Source: Rhizobium rhizoryzae
Lineage (GTDB): Bacteria; Pseudomonadota; Alphaproteobacteria; Rhizobiales; Rhizobiaceae
Assembly: GCF_011046895.1 (NCBI RefSeq)
Contig: NZ_CP049250.1
Location: forward strand, 1,393,501 to 1,457,500
Reading direction: 5' to 3'
DNA length: 64,000 bases
Shown here piece after piece: positions 45,287 through 53,937 of the stretch. The number at the start of each line of letters is the position of its first letter. The stretch's first letter is position 1. The position numbers and the translations under genes were made by a program. Below the pieces are notes generated by a model. The model worked only from the letters and a program-made list of their open reading frames with translations, was not told the origin of the DNA and did no database searches.

Positions 45287-45310
45287 GGCCCGCTTTGGCG
45301 GGCCTTTTCT
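45287..45310 (+). terminator. Intrinsic terminator of the parvulin gene
   Basis: A seven-base stem GGCCCGC/GCGGGCC around a TTTG loop is followed by TTTTCTT. It lies 23 bases after the stop codon and ends transcription before argJ. Confidence 0.82.
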
Positions 45311-45345
45311 TGTCCGGAAGCCAATCCTTGTCTGGAAACTGAGCC

Positions 45346-46587
45346 ATGTCGTCAGCTGTTTCTCCCCTCGCTCCCAAAACCTATCCAGAGATGCCGACTG
45401 TGCGCGGCGTGCGGATGGCAACAGCCGCCGCTGGTATCAAGTACAAGAACAGGACCGATGTTCTGCTGATGGTATTCGATGAGCCCGCTTCTGTTGCGGG
45501 TGTGTTTACCCGGTCGAAATGCCCGTCCGCTCCGGTTGATTTCTGCCGCACGAACCTGCCCCATGGCGTAGCGCGCGCAGTCGTCGTCAATTCCGGCAAT
45601 GCCAATGCCTTCACGGGCGTGAAGGGCAAAGCCGCGACCGAGCTGACGGCAGACTCAGCCTCAAAGGCGGTGGGTTGCCAGACGAACGAGGTCTACCTGG
45701 CTTCGACCGGCGTTATCGGCGAACCTCTGGATGCCACGAAATTCGCTGGTGTACTGGGTGACATGGATGGATCTGCGGTCGGTGACTTCTGGCTGGAAGC
45801 GGCCAAAGCCATCATGACCACCGATACCTATCCGAAGGTTGCCACGCGTACCGCCGAAATCGACGGCGTTCCAGTCGTGATCAACGGTATTGCCAAGGGC
45901 GCCGGAATGATTGCGCCGGACATGGCCACGATGCTGTCCTTCGTCGTGACCGACGCGGACATCGCGCCCGCCGCCCTTCAGGCGCTCTTGTCCGAGGGCG
46001 TTGGCCCCACATTCAATTCCGTGACCGTCGACAGCGACACCTCCACATCCGATACGCTTCTTCTGTTTGCAACAGGCAAGGCGGGTGAAGACGGCCAGAA
46101 GAAGGTCGAGAAGGCGGATGATCCGCGCCTCGTTTCCTTCCGCAATGCGCTGAACGACCTCCTCAAGGATCTGGCACTTCAGGTCGTGCGCGATGGTGAA
46201 GGCGCCCGCAAGATGGTGGCCGTCACGGTGACCGGTGCCGAGAGTGATGCAGCTGCAAAGCGTATCGCCCTATCCATCGCCAACTCCCCTCTGGTCAAGA
46301 CCGCGGTTGCCGGTGAGGACGCCAATTGGGGCCGCGTTGTAATGGCTGTCGGCAAGTCCGGAGAAATGGCGGACCGTGATCGGCTGGCGATCTGGTTCGG
46401 CGATATCCGGGTAGCTGTCAACGGTGAGCGCGATCCGGACTATTCCGAAGCCGCGACGACTGCCGTCATGCAGCAGGAAGACATCTCGATCCGCGCCGAT
46501 ATCGGTCTCGGGAATGGTACGGCGACGGTCTGGACCTGCGACCTGACCAAGGAATATGTCGCGATCAATGGCGATTACCGGAGCTGA
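45346..46587 (+). CDS. argJ: Arginine biosynthesis bifunctional protein ArgJ
   Basis: This 413-residue enzyme transfers the acetyl group of N-acetylornithine to glutamate (and often makes N-acetylglutamate from acetyl-CoA) in the cyclic arginine route. It is made as one chain that cuts itself before the threonine in [13 protein letters not shown] (about residue 195). [12 protein letters not shown] and the C-terminal [15 protein letters not shown] region are typical. It follows a terminator and so has its own promoter. Its end overlaps the possible start of the GNAT gene. Confidence 0.95.
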   Translation: MSSAVSPLAPKTYPEMPTVRGVRMATAAAGIKYKNRTDVLLMVFDEPASVAGVFTRSKCPSAPVDFCRTNLPHGVARAVVVNSGNANAFTGVKGKAATELTADSASKAVGCQTNEVYLASTGVIGEPLDATKFAGVLGDMDGSAVGDFWLEAAKAIMTTDTYPKVATRTAEIDGVPVVINGIAKGAGMIAPDMATMLSFVVTDADIAPAALQALLSEGVGPTFNSVTVDSDTSTSDTLLLFATGKAGEDGQKKVEKADDPRLVSFRNALNDLLKDLALQVVRDGEGARKMVAVTVTGAESDAAAKRIALSIANSPLVKTAVAGEDANWGRVVMAVGKSGEMADRDRLAIWFGDIRVAVNGERDPDYSEAATTAVMQQEDISIRADIGLGNGTATVWTCDLTKEYVAINGDYRS

Positions 46588-47377
46588 TCGATTGATGCAG
46601 GCGACATCCTTCCACGGCAACCTGCCGCTCGTGCGCCGTCTGGAAGCTGTGGGCTTCCGGGCCTGGCCAGCGGCCTCCGTGGTCTATGATGGCAGCTGGC
46701 AGGTGCGTCTGACGGGCGGACATCCCTCCAAACGGCTCAACTGTGTCGTGCCGCTCGACCCGTCGGACTATCATGATGCCGAAGTGCGGATCGAAAAGGC
46801 CCGGAAGCGCTTCGAGCATTACGGTCGCCCGCTTGTGGTTCGTGAAACGCCATTGGCACCCCAGCCTCTGCTTGGACGGTTGGCGCAATCCGGCTGGGAG
46901 CCATTCGAGACCGTTCAGGTGATGACGGCTGACCTGACTGTTCTGGAGCTGCCGGATACGCTCGACCATATTCCGAGCCATGATGTGGGCCGCTTCATCG
47001 ACGTACTTCTTGCCGTTCAGGGGGATGATCTCTCTCTGAAGCCTGCGCTCGCCGAGATCCTGACCGCGATCCGTCCTGCGACGGGGTTCTTCACCTCCGA
47101 GCATGCAACGGATGGCCCGCTTGCGGCGGCACTTTGCGTGCAGGACAATGATCTTGCGGGTATCCTCTCCTTTGCCGTGCTCGAAGGGCGCCGTCGTCAG
47201 GGGATCGGTACCGAAATGCTGTCCGCTGCGCTTCGATGGGCACGAATCAGTGGCGCAAGAAGCAGTTGGCTGCAGGTTCATGCCGACAATGCTGCAGCCA
47301 TCGCGTTGTATCGCAAGTTCGGCTTCCGCAATGCCTATCATTACCGTTACTGGCGACAGAAGGATTCGACTGTATGA
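46556..47377 (+). CDS. GNAT family N-acetyltransferase
   Basis: This protein of up to 273 residues has a C-terminal GNAT domain. The acetyl-CoA loop is in [20 protein letters not shown] (about residue 210), followed by [20 protein letters not shown], which is the classic last strand. The N-terminal half looks like a second, degenerate GNAT-like unit. The substrate is unknown. ATG 46556 lies inside argJ; ATG 46568 and ATG 46595 are alternatives and the ribosome site does not decide between them. The stop overlaps the mutT start (ATGA), so argJ, this gene and mutT form a run. Confidence 0.87.
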   Translation: MSRSMAITGADRLMQATSFHGNLPLVRRLEAVGFRAWPAASVVYDGSWQVRLTGGHPSKRLNCVVPLDPSDYHDAEVRIEKARKRFEHYGRPLVVRETPLAPQPLLGRLAQSGWEPFETVQVMTADLTVLELPDTLDHIPSHDVGRFIDVLLAVQGDDLSLKPALAEILTAIRPATGFFTSEHATDGPLAAALCVQDNDLAGILSFAVLEGRRRQGIGTEMLSAALRWARISGARSSWLQVHADNAAAIALYRKFGFRNAYHYRYWRQKDSTV

Positions 47378-47787
47378 TCTCTCCAGGTCGCCGTCTGCTC
47401 CTGGTTGCTGCCTGCGCCCTTGTGGACACAGACGGCCGCATCCTTCTGGCGCAAAGGCCGGAAGGAAAGAACCTTGCGGGTCTCTGGGAATTTCCTGGCG
47501 GCAAGGTCGAGCCCGGCGAGACCCCGGAGGAAACGCTCGTGCGCGAACTTCACGAGGAACTCGGTATTGCCACCAAGGTGCCGTGCCTGGCGCCGCTGAC
47601 CTTTGCCAGCCACACATACGAGGATTTCCACTTGCTGATGCCGCTCTATGTGTGCCGGCGGTTTGAAGGAATTCCCGTTGGGAAAGAAGGACAGGCCATT
47701 AAATGGGTGCGTCCGGCCAATCTTCGCGACTATCCCATGCCGCCCGCGGATGAGCCGCTCATTCCTTTTCTGCAGGATCTACTCTGA
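47374..47787 (+). CDS. mutT: 8-oxo-dGTP pyrophosphatase MutT
   Basis: This 137-residue Nudix hydrolase removes oxidised guanine nucleotides from the pool and so prevents transversion mutations. The Nudix box starts at GGKVEPGETPEE and ends in LVRELHEELGI, with all key Gly, Arg and Glu residues in place, and LWEFPGGK before it is typical of MutT. The start at 47374 overlaps the GNAT stop by four bases; 46 codons further upstream are out of family. Pyrophosphohydrolases of other substrates share the box, so specificity is inferred. Confidence 0.92.
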   Translation: MISPGRRLLLVAACALVDTDGRILLAQRPEGKNLAGLWEFPGGKVEPGETPEETLVRELHEELGIATKVPCLAPLTFASHTYEDFHLLMPLYVCRRFEGIPVGKEGQAIKWVRPANLRDYPMPPADEPLIPFLQDLL

Positions 47788-47816
47788 TCTCAAAAAAGAA
47801 TATGACAGGGATTCAG

Positions 47817-47825
47817 TTATCCACA
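47817..47825 (+). promoter_or_regulatory. Consensus DnaA box
   Basis: TTATCCACA matches the DnaA box consensus exactly. It lies in the 138-base gap after mutT, about 100 bases before the next gene, and overlaps the edge of a GATTC (GANTC, CcrM) site. A DnaA-regulated promoter is possible; no origin genes or box cluster is seen. Confidence 0.5.
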
Positions 47826-47925
47826 GACATGGTGCGCTCACGCATAAGATCAGTCGCGCGTTAACAGATCCTTTAAGGGATCGATACAAGATAAGGCGCT
47901 ATTGAACTAAATTGACGAGGCTCCG

Positions 47926-48267
47926 ATGGATGACGAATTCTGGAAGACGGTCCGTGCTCAGCAACGGGCTTCGATCAGATCGGGCAGAACCGGTAGAACC
48001 GGCGTTCTGAATATAGCACTCCTATTTGGTACGGCTGCCATCGCCCTGTCGCTCATCGTGACTCCCATGCTTGCCAATCGGCAGGACAGCAAACGATTGG
48101 CCAACGTTCAGCAGGATTTCGATCTGATTACGACCGGATCAGTAAAGCCAGCGGACAAACCCGCAGACCGTGGCGTCAAACATTATACCATCCGCAAGAG
48201 CGTTCTGCAGGATACACCTGGCTCCGTCTGCATCGTTCAAGGTTACGGCGCGTCCACCCCCTGTTAA
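47926..48267 (+). CDS. Hypothetical small membrane protein
   Basis: This 113-residue protein has no family I recognise. A basic N-terminal 26 residues is followed by one membrane helix at about 27-48 (within VLNIALLFGTAAIALSLIVT), then a periplasmic tail with DFDLITTGSVKPADKPADRG and two cysteines near the end (SVCIVQGYGASTPC) that could form a disulfide or be periplasmic. The upstream gap holds a perfect DnaA box and a near-palindrome GATCCTTTAAGGGATC (about 47868-47883). It precedes the pilin gene in the same direction. The composition looks like real coding sequence. Confidence 0.7.
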   Translation: MDDEFWKTVRAQQRASIRSGRTGRTGVLNIALLFGTAAIALSLIVTPMLANRQDSKRLANVQQDFDLITTGSVKPADKPADRGVKHYTIRKSVLQDTPGSVCIVQGYGASTPC

Positions 48268-48360
48268 CTGGCCAGGGCTAATATCCTGGCGCAAGCGGTT
48301 GCAAATGGAGTAAGCCCAGCGCTGTGACCGACAATCAATGCGGTGTTGACGGAGAGTGGA

Positions 48361-48525
48361 TTGTACTGGATTCTAAGATGTCTCCGTCACACAGAAGGCG
48401 CAACAGCCGTCGAATATGGGCTTATTGCCGGTATCATCGGAGGAGCGCTCATTCTTGGGATCGGCGCCTTTTCAGACAATCTCAGCGCAATGTTTACAAC
48501 CATCAATGATCTCATCAAAGTTTGA
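48361..48525 (+). CDS. Flp/Fap-type pilin
   Basis: This short type IVb pilin precursor has the prepilin peptidase site HTEG/ATAVEYGLIAG followed by a hydrophobic helix (IIGGALILGIGAFSDNLS), the mark of Flp pilins assembled by Tad systems. TTG 48361 has GGAG six bases upstream and gives 54 residues; GTG 48343 would give 60 but lacks a ribosome site. No tad, cpa or prepilin peptidase genes are in the window, so it is an orphan copy. It is convergent with the following methyltransferase gene. Confidence 0.82.
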   Translation: MYWILRCLRHTEGATAVEYGLIAGIIGGALILGIGAFSDNLSAMFTTINDLIKV

Positions 48526-48551
48526 CGGTTCGTCGACCGAGATCTTCCAGC

Positions 48552-49418
48552 CTATTTGGGTTTCAGTGCGTCGGCGAGGCGCATTTTGGCGGAGCCGGGT
48601 TTCAGCGGTTTCTGCTGGCTTTCATGCGGCGCCCATCCAGACACATAAACGATGGAGAACGTTGCGCGTATGCGGCCGTCCGCATCGGAAAACCGCTCCG
48701 CATAGATTTGCGCGGCTCGCATGAAGAACTGACGTGAGACAGGTTTGCGGCTGCGTCCCCTGAGCGGATTCGTCATGCCCATGGCACGCAGATCCCGCAT
48801 GAGATCGAAGATCGTGTCGTAACGAACAGTGTAGTTTTCCGCGTCTATCACCGGAAGCGCAAAGCCCGCCCGCTGCAGCAGTCCGCCAATATCGCGCACA
48901 TCCGCAAACGGAATGACGCGTGGGCTGGCGCCTGCGTAGATCTCGGCCTCCGCGGCCAGCAATACCTCGCGCAGTTCCTGCAGGGTTCCCGCGCCGGGAA
49001 TGGCTGCCAGCAGCAGGCCGTCGGGCCTCAGGGCGCGGCGCATGCGGATGAGCATGCCGGGCGTATCATTGGTCACATGAAGCGAGAGCGGAGAGAGAAT
49101 GAGGTTGACCGATTGGTCCTCAAGCGGCACCTCTTCGAGACCCGCAAGCTCGGTTGTGCTCTCAGGTGTTGCGAACGCGCTGCCGGTCTCTATCCTGGTC
49201 AGCTTTCCGATGCGCCCAGTCGCCAGGGCATGCGCTGCAGCAAGACCTGTGGCGCCATGCAATTCCACGGCGTCGTCAAACTGTCGCTCCACCACGGACA
49301 CTCTTTCCGCCAGTTCTTGCGCCACGATGTTCAGCAGGAAGTCACTGCCGGGCTGTAACATGCGTGCGGCGCGCTCCCGTCGCGCGGTGACCAGATCCAG
49401 ATCGAAGAGAATGTCCAT
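48552..49418 (-). CDS. SAM-dependent methyltransferase, BioC/NDUFAF5-like
   Basis: This 288-residue methyltransferase resembles the alphaproteobacterial relatives of BioC and of the mitochondrial complex I factor NDUFAF5. N-terminal DILFDLDLVTARRERAAR marks the subfamily. VELHGATGLAAAHAL stands where motif I is expected, SVNLILSPLSLHVTNDTPGM is the motif II region and RALRPDGLLLAAIPG is motif III. NDUFAF5 modifies an arginine of a complex I subunit, so a role in respiratory complex assembly is possible. The start at 49418 trims 50 unlike codons. It is divergent from comF. Confidence 0.87.
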   Translation of the reverse strand: MDILFDLDLVTARRERAARMLQPGSDFLLNIVAQELAERVSVVERQFDDAVELHGATGLAAAHALATGRIGKLTRIETGSAFATPESTTELAGLEEVPLEDQSVNLILSPLSLHVTNDTPGMLIRMRRALRPDGLLLAAIPGAGTLQELREVLLAAEAEIYAGASPRVIPFADVRDIGGLLQRAGFALPVIDAENYTVRYDTIFDLMRDLRAMGMTNPLRGRSRKPVSRQFFMRAAQIYAERFSDADGRIRATFSIVYVSGWAPHESQQKPLKPGSAKMRLADALKPK

Positions 49419-49638
49419 GATGATACTTACCCGATAATGTCGAAGGTCCGCGCGGCATACGTCTTCTATCGCGTTGGGGTTCAGCATGATAGATAGCGTC
49501 TTCATTTGAATTCGTTTGTCTTTTCTATCAATGCCGTTTGAGTGTCTCTCCAAAGCACGTCCAGTCAAAGTGAGTCAGCGGTTTACGTCCGGACTGCATA
49601 AAAACAATTCGATAGAGCATTTCTGGAGATCTGTTCAT

Positions 49639-50415
49639 ATGGGCTTTGTTTTGCCCGGACACGACAGGAATTTTGTAAAGCGATGGGCGACGGTTCTGGT
49701 CCGCCCCGTTCTCGACGCGATCTATCCGCCAGCCTGTGCTGCCTGCGGTATCCGGACCAGGCGACATTATGCGCTGTGCCCCAATTGCTGGCGCGACATG
49801 CGTTTCATCGAACGTCCCTATTGCGAAGTGCTTGGCATTCCATTTCGACGGGATGACGGAGAGGGCATGGTGTCAGCGCAGGCCATTGCCGACCCGCCTC
49901 CCTTTGATCGCCTCAGAAGCGTGGCCTTGCATGAAGGCCCGGCGCGACGTCTCGTCCATTCTCTCAAGTACAAGGACAGGACGGAGCTTGCTCCCATGCT
50001 GGCCGCCTGGATGATGCGCGCCGCCCAGAGCGAATTACAGGCCTGCGACATCATCATTCCGGTTCCCTTGCACTGGACGCGGCTCTTCTCGCGCCGGTTC
50101 AACCAGGCGGAGGAGCTATGTCGTCATCTGGCGCGCCTTTCCGATCGTCCCATGATGGCGGCATCCCTCATCCGGCGAAAGCGGACCCGCCGCCAGGTCG
50201 GCCTGACAGCGTCCGGTCGCGAGGAAAATCTCCGCGCCGCTTTCAGGATGGCGAAGGGCCATGAAAACGATGTCTTTGGAAAGCGCGTCGTGCTGGTGGA
50301 TGACGTCTATACAACGGGTGCGACAATTTCGGCGGCATCGCGGGTTTTGCGGCGTGCAGGTGCAGTCGATATCACGGTTTTGAGCTTTGCAATGGCTGTT
50401 CCTGAGCCTATATGA
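49639..50415 (+). CDS. ComF family phosphoribosyltransferase-like protein
   Basis: This 258-residue protein has an N-terminal zinc-finger-like segment (CAACGIRTRRHYALCPNC) and a C-terminal PRT domain with the PRPP loop VVLVDDVYTTGATIS near residue 214. ComF takes part in DNA uptake or processing in competent bacteria, and its exact activity is unclear. ATG 49639 has GGAG ten bases upstream. The stop overlaps an ATG of the grxC region (ATGA at 50412). The order comF-grxC-nitrilase-DUF1178 appears widely conserved in Rhizobiales. Confidence 0.88.
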   Translation: MGFVLPGHDRNFVKRWATVLVRPVLDAIYPPACAACGIRTRRHYALCPNCWRDMRFIERPYCEVLGIPFRRDDGEGMVSAQAIADPPPFDRLRSVALHEGPARRLVHSLKYKDRTELAPMLAAWMMRAAQSELQACDIIIPVPLHWTRLFSRRFNQAEELCRHLARLSDRPMMAASLIRRKRTRRQVGLTASGREENLRAAFRMAKGHENDVFGKRVVLVDDVYTTGATISAASRVLRRAGAVDITVLSFAMAVPEPI

Positions 50416-50453
50416 CAGTCAATATGGACGTGCTCGATAAGGGGAATGAGGAT

Positions 50454-50711
50454 ATGGCTGAAGTTGTCATCTATACGCGCCAGATGTGCGGCTACTGCGC
50501 GCGGGCGAAGTCGCTTCTCCAGTCGAAGGGCGTCGATTTCGTCGAGCATGACGCTACCTTCTCCCAGGAATTGCGCCAGGAGATGATCGGCAAGGCCAAT
50601 GGCCGGACGACCTTTCCGCAGATTTTCATCAATGGTCAGCATGTTGGCGGTTGCGACGATATCCACGCGCTGGATCGCGATGGCAAGCTGGATCCGCTTC
50701 TGGCGGCGTGA
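50454..50711 (+). CDS. grxC: Glutaredoxin 3
   Basis: This 85-residue dithiol glutaredoxin has the active site YTRQMCGYCARAK (C12, C15), the FPQIFINGQHVGGCDD cis-proline and glutathione-binding loop, and the expected length. It reduces disulfides with glutathione in the cytoplasm. ATG 50454 gives the family N-terminus; an in-frame ATG at 50412 overlapping the comF stop adds 14 residues and may help coupling. The nitrilase gene starts 12 bases after its stop. Confidence 0.94.
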   Translation: MAEVVIYTRQMCGYCARAKSLLQSKGVDFVEHDATFSQELRQEMIGKANGRTTFPQIFINGQHVGGCDDIHALDRDGKLDPLLAA

Positions 50712-50722
50712 GGTTGAATGAC

Positions 50723-51574
50723 ATGGCAAAGCTTGCTGTGGTTCAGATGTGCTCAGGCGTTGATGTCGGTCGAAATGCCGACGCCATGGAGCGACTTGTT
50801 CGAGATGCGGCTGACCAGGGTGCCGTCTATATCCAGACACCGGAGATGACAGGAGCGCTGCAACGCGATCGTGCTGCCTTGCGCGCCAGCCTTCGCGATG
50901 AGGAAAGTGATCTTATCATCTCCCGTGCGCGGTCGCTGGCAAAGGAACTGGGCGTCCATGTTCATGTCGGTTCGACGGCCATCGGCCGCCCGGACGGCAA
51001 GATCGCCAATCGTGGTTTTCTGGCAGCACCGGATGGTGCCAAAGTCTGTGCCTATGACAAGATCCATATGTTCGATGTCGATCTGGACAATGGTGAAAGC
51101 TGGCGGGAAAGCTCTGCCTATGAAGCAGGTGAGGCGGCGCGCGTCGCATCACTTCCCTTCGGGAAGCTCGGTTTCGCAATCTGCTATGACGTGCGCTTTC
51201 CGCAATTGTTCCGCAGCGAAGCCCTGGCCGGTGCCGAAATTCTGACTGTTCCCGCCGCTTTCACCCGCCAGACGGGTGAGGCGCATTGGGAAATTCTCCT
51301 GCGTGCCCGCGCGATCGAAAACGGCGCCTTCCTGCTGGCCGCTGCCCAGGGCGGCAAGCATGAAGACGGTCGCGAAACCTATGGCCATTCGATGATCATC
51401 GATCCATGGGGGCGCGTGCTGGCCGAAGCGCCCGGCGAAGGCGAAGCGGTTCTGGTTGCGGATGTAGATGTGGGCGAGGTGGCTGCAGCACGGCGCAAGA
51501 TTCCCAACCTACGCAATGCAAGAGACTTTTCGCTCGAGGAGGTAGGTCTCACGGCGGAGAGGATCGCAGTGTGA
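50723..51574 (+). CDS. Carbon-nitrogen hydrolase (Nit family)
   Basis: This 283-residue nitrilase-superfamily enzyme has the Glu-Lys-Cys triad in YIQTPEMTG, YDKIHMFDVDL and ICYDVRFPQLFR. The last motif is typical of the Nit1/Nit2 group, which hydrolyse deaminated glutathione or omega-amides of keto acids. Lying directly after grxC, a role in repair or turnover of glutathione-related compounds is plausible. ATG 50723 follows grxC by 11 bases. The stop overlaps the GTG of the DUF1178 gene (GTGTGA). Confidence 0.92.
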   Translation: MAKLAVVQMCSGVDVGRNADAMERLVRDAADQGAVYIQTPEMTGALQRDRAALRASLRDEESDLIISRARSLAKELGVHVHVGSTAIGRPDGKIANRGFLAAPDGAKVCAYDKIHMFDVDLDNGESWRESSAYEAGEAARVASLPFGKLGFAICYDVRFPQLFRSEALAGAEILTVPAAFTRQTGEAHWEILLRARAIENGAFLLAAAQGGKHEDGRETYGHSMIIDPWGRVLAEAPGEGEAVLVADVDVGEVAAARRKIPNLRNARDFSLEEVGLTAERIAV

Positions 51575-51999
51575 TCCGCTACACCCTTGTCTGCGACAAC
51601 GCCCACTCCTTCGAGGGTTGGTTCTCTTCGAGTTCCGATTTCGATCAGCAGGTGGAAAGCGGTTTTCTAACGTGCCCGGTCTGCAATTCCGCGTCCGTCT
51701 ACAAGGCGTTGATGGCTCCATCTGTTTCCACCGCCCGCAAACAGGAACAACGGCAGCAGGTTGCCATGGATATTGCGCGGCAGGAGGCGATTGCGAAGCT
51801 GCGCGAGGCGGTTCAGACCATTCGCTCCTCCGCTGAAGATGTGGGCGAGCGGTTCCCCGAAGAGGCGCGGAAAATCCATTACGGCGAGACGGAGCAGCGC
51901 GGTATCATCGGTCAGGCGAGCCTGAACGAGGTGCGCGAGCTCATTGACGAGGGGATCGAGGTCGCGCCGCTTCCGGTGCTGCCGGAGGATGCCAACTGA
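51571..51999 (+). CDS. DUF1178 family protein
   Basis: This 142-residue protein fits DUF1178: the N-terminal IRYTLVCDNAHSFEGWF and the zinc-ribbon-like LTCPVCNSASVYKALMAPSV, followed by a charged helical region and IHYGETEQRGIIGQAS near the end. It starts at GTG 51571, overlapping the nitrilase stop, with GAGAGG about eight bases before. The three cysteines at residues 8, 33 and 36 could bind metal. The function is unknown, but linkage to grxC and a nitrilase suggests redox or thiol metabolism. Confidence 0.9.
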   Translation: MIRYTLVCDNAHSFEGWFSSSSDFDQQVESGFLTCPVCNSASVYKALMAPSVSTARKQEQRQQVAMDIARQEAIAKLREAVQTIRSSAEDVGERFPEEARKIHYGETEQRGIIGQASLNEVRELIDEGIEVAPLPVLPEDAN

Positions 52000-52003
52000 T
52001 CCT

Positions 52004-52753
52004 TCAGGCAGAAGGCGGCCGCTTGGTGAGCAGCATATAGTTCACATCCATGTCCCTCGACAGATTCCAACGGTCCTGAAGAACATTGTAGAACACGCCG
52101 GTGCGATGAATGACATCCATGCCGCTGGCGGTGAGGGGACGTTCGATTTCTTCCGGCTTGACCAGCTTGTCGTAGGAATGTGTACCCTTGGGCAGCCAAC
52201 GGAGGATGTTTTCCGCGGCGAAGATCGCCAGCGCATTGGCCTTGAAGGTGCGGTTGATGGTGGCGATGAACATCAGCCCGCCTGGACGCACCATGGAAGC
52301 GCAGGTGCTGATGAACAGGTTCACATCCGCAACATGCTCGACGACTTCCATGTTGAGCACGACATCGAAGCTTTCGCCCGCTTCGGCAAGTTGCTCGGCG
52401 GTTACCGCACGGTAATCGACGGAAACCCCGCTTTCGGCTGCATGCGTCTGGGCGATCCGGACGTTTTTCTCGGAAGGATCTGCTCCGACGACGGTTGCGC
52501 CCATCCGGGCCATCGGCTCTGACAGGAGACCGCCGCCGCAACCGATATCCAGAAAGCGGAGACCTTCGAAGGGACGGCTGCTTTTGGGATCGCGGCCAAA
52601 GTTTTCGCAGACCCGATCGCGAATATAGCTCAATCGTACCGGATTGAACTTGTGGAGCGGCTTGAACTTGCCGGTGGGATTCCACCATTCTGCCGCCATG
52701 GCGGAGAAACGATCCACTTCACCTTGATCAATTGTGGTCGCGGTATCGGACAT
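52004..52753 (-). CDS. ubiG: Ubiquinone biosynthesis O-methyltransferase
   Basis: This 249-residue enzyme performs both O-methylations of ubiquinone synthesis. Motif I is [20 protein letters not shown] (about residue 68), with [13 protein letters not shown] and [16 protein letters not shown] following. N-terminal [20 protein letters not shown] is the UbiG family signature. The start at 52753 ([10 protein letters not shown]) excludes 11 unlike codons. It converges on the DUF1178 gene with four bases between stops. Confidence 0.96.
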   Translation of the reverse strand: MSDTATTIDQGEVDRFSAMAAEWWNPTGKFKPLHKFNPVRLSYIRDRVCENFGRDPKSSRPFEGLRFLDIGCGGGLLSEPMARMGATVVGADPSEKNVRIAQTHAAESGVSVDYRAVTAEQLAEAGESFDVVLNMEVVEHVADVNLFISTCASMVRPGGLMFIATINRTFKANALAIFAAENILRWLPKGTHSYDKLVKPEEIERPLTASGMDVIHRTGVFYNVLQDRWNLSRDMDVNYMLLTKRPPSA

Positions 52754-52984
52754 TGTTCGGCTCCTTGATCCTTGATTGTACGTCAAGTCGGTTGGAGCGG
52801 CTCACTTGTCAAGCCTGCCGTCTTGTCGCAGAGGCTAATCGGGCACATCTCTTGGCGATGGGGTGGGCCCGTTTCGATTCTCTTCTGTTATCGAACGACT
52901 TAAAAAAACCAAATTCAACATGGTTCTGTGAGCGCAGAAGGGACGTTGAACAAGCGAAAACAAGATTTCCCGAGGAGGAAACCT

Positions 52985-53719
52985 GTGAGACGTCATATTT
53001 TGAAGGCTTTGGCAGTCGCGGGTCTATGTGCGGTTCCGGCTGTCGCATCCGCCGCGACCAATGGTTTTGCCACGGCCAATGTCAACATGCGGTCCGGACC
53101 CAGCACGCGTTATCCGGCTGTGGTGGTCATCCCGGTCGGTGCGCCGATCGTCATCAATGGTTGCCTGAATACCGTCAACTGGTGCGACGTGACGTTTGCA
53201 CGTGGCCGCGGCTGGGTTTCCGGCAACTATATCCAGGCAACGTTCCGTCAGAACCGCGTCTATGTTGCGCCGAACTATTATCGCTCGCTCGGCATTCCAA
53301 CCATTACGTTTGACGTGGATACCTACTGGGGCCGCTACTATCGCGATCGCGACTTCTATCGCGAGCGGGATCGCTGGCGCAGATGGGATTACCGTCGTGA
53401 TCTGCCGCCGCCTCCACCTCCGGGCTGGAGCGATCGCAGGCCGGAACCGGACTGGAACCGCGACCGCGATCGGTATCGCTACGAAGACCGTAACCGCTAT
53501 GACAATGGCGACCGTCGCGATCCGCGGTGGGATAATCGAGAGCCAGAACGTCGGGATCCGCGTTGGGACAATCGTCAGGGCGAAAACCGCCCGGGCGAGT
53601 TCGAGCGTCCCCGTCCGATGCCGCAGCCGCAGGTCGAGGAGGCTGACCCCGGTCGTCAGTTCCGCGGCGGCTTCCGGGGTTGCACGCCGGGCAATCCGTG
53701 CGAAATTCCGGGCAACTGA
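52985..53719 (+). CDS. Exported SH3-domain protein
   Basis: This 244-residue secreted protein starts at GTG 52985 behind a strong GAGGAGG site. It has a signal peptide ending in VASA, a bacterial SH3 domain at about residues 27-85 (ANVNMRSGPSTRYPAVVVIP, then CLNTVNWCDV), and a long basic tail rich in Arg, Asp, Tyr and Pro, with repeated RDPRWDN units. Two cysteines in the SH3 domain may form a disulfide. SH3 domains of this type bind peptidoglycan. It resembles DUF1236/YgiM-like envelope proteins; the exact role is unknown. Confidence 0.87.
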   Translation: MRRHILKALAVAGLCAVPAVASAATNGFATANVNMRSGPSTRYPAVVVIPVGAPIVINGCLNTVNWCDVTFARGRGWVSGNYIQATFRQNRVYVAPNYYRSLGIPTITFDVDTYWGRYYRDRDFYRERDRWRRWDYRRDLPPPPPPGWSDRRPEPDWNRDRDRYRYEDRNRYDNGDRRDPRWDNREPERRDPRWDNRQGENRPGEFERPRPMPQPQVEEADPGRQFRGGFRGCTPGNPCEIPGN

Positions 53720-53727
53720 TTGTAGAC

Positions 53728-53758
53728 TGCGTGGGCTGCCGCAGAGGCGGCCCACGCA
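53728..53758 (+). terminator. Strong hairpin after the SH3 gene
   Basis: A nine-base stem TGCGTGGGC/GCCCACGCA, extended inwards by TGCC/GGCG, lies eight bases after the stop codon. No T-run follows, so it may be a weak terminator or an mRNA end stabiliser. Confidence 0.45.
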
Positions 53759-53937
53759 ACCCTGCTTTGCCATTTCTTTCGCATCCGAGCGACCTTCCGC
53801 AACGAATCGCTTTTCCGTTGCGCCTAACTAACCTTTTCGCTAAGACGACGCCGCAAGCTCTGGCCGCCAAGGCCAGCGCCAACGGGGTTCAAGTCGCGCC
53901 CGCTCCCAACGGCGCGCAAAGGTGGTTTTGATCAGCG

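Noticed and set aside
47817..47825. Replication origin at the DnaA box
   Set aside because: A single box without a cluster, AT-rich unwinding segment, or origin-linked genes such as hemE or dnaA does not support an origin.
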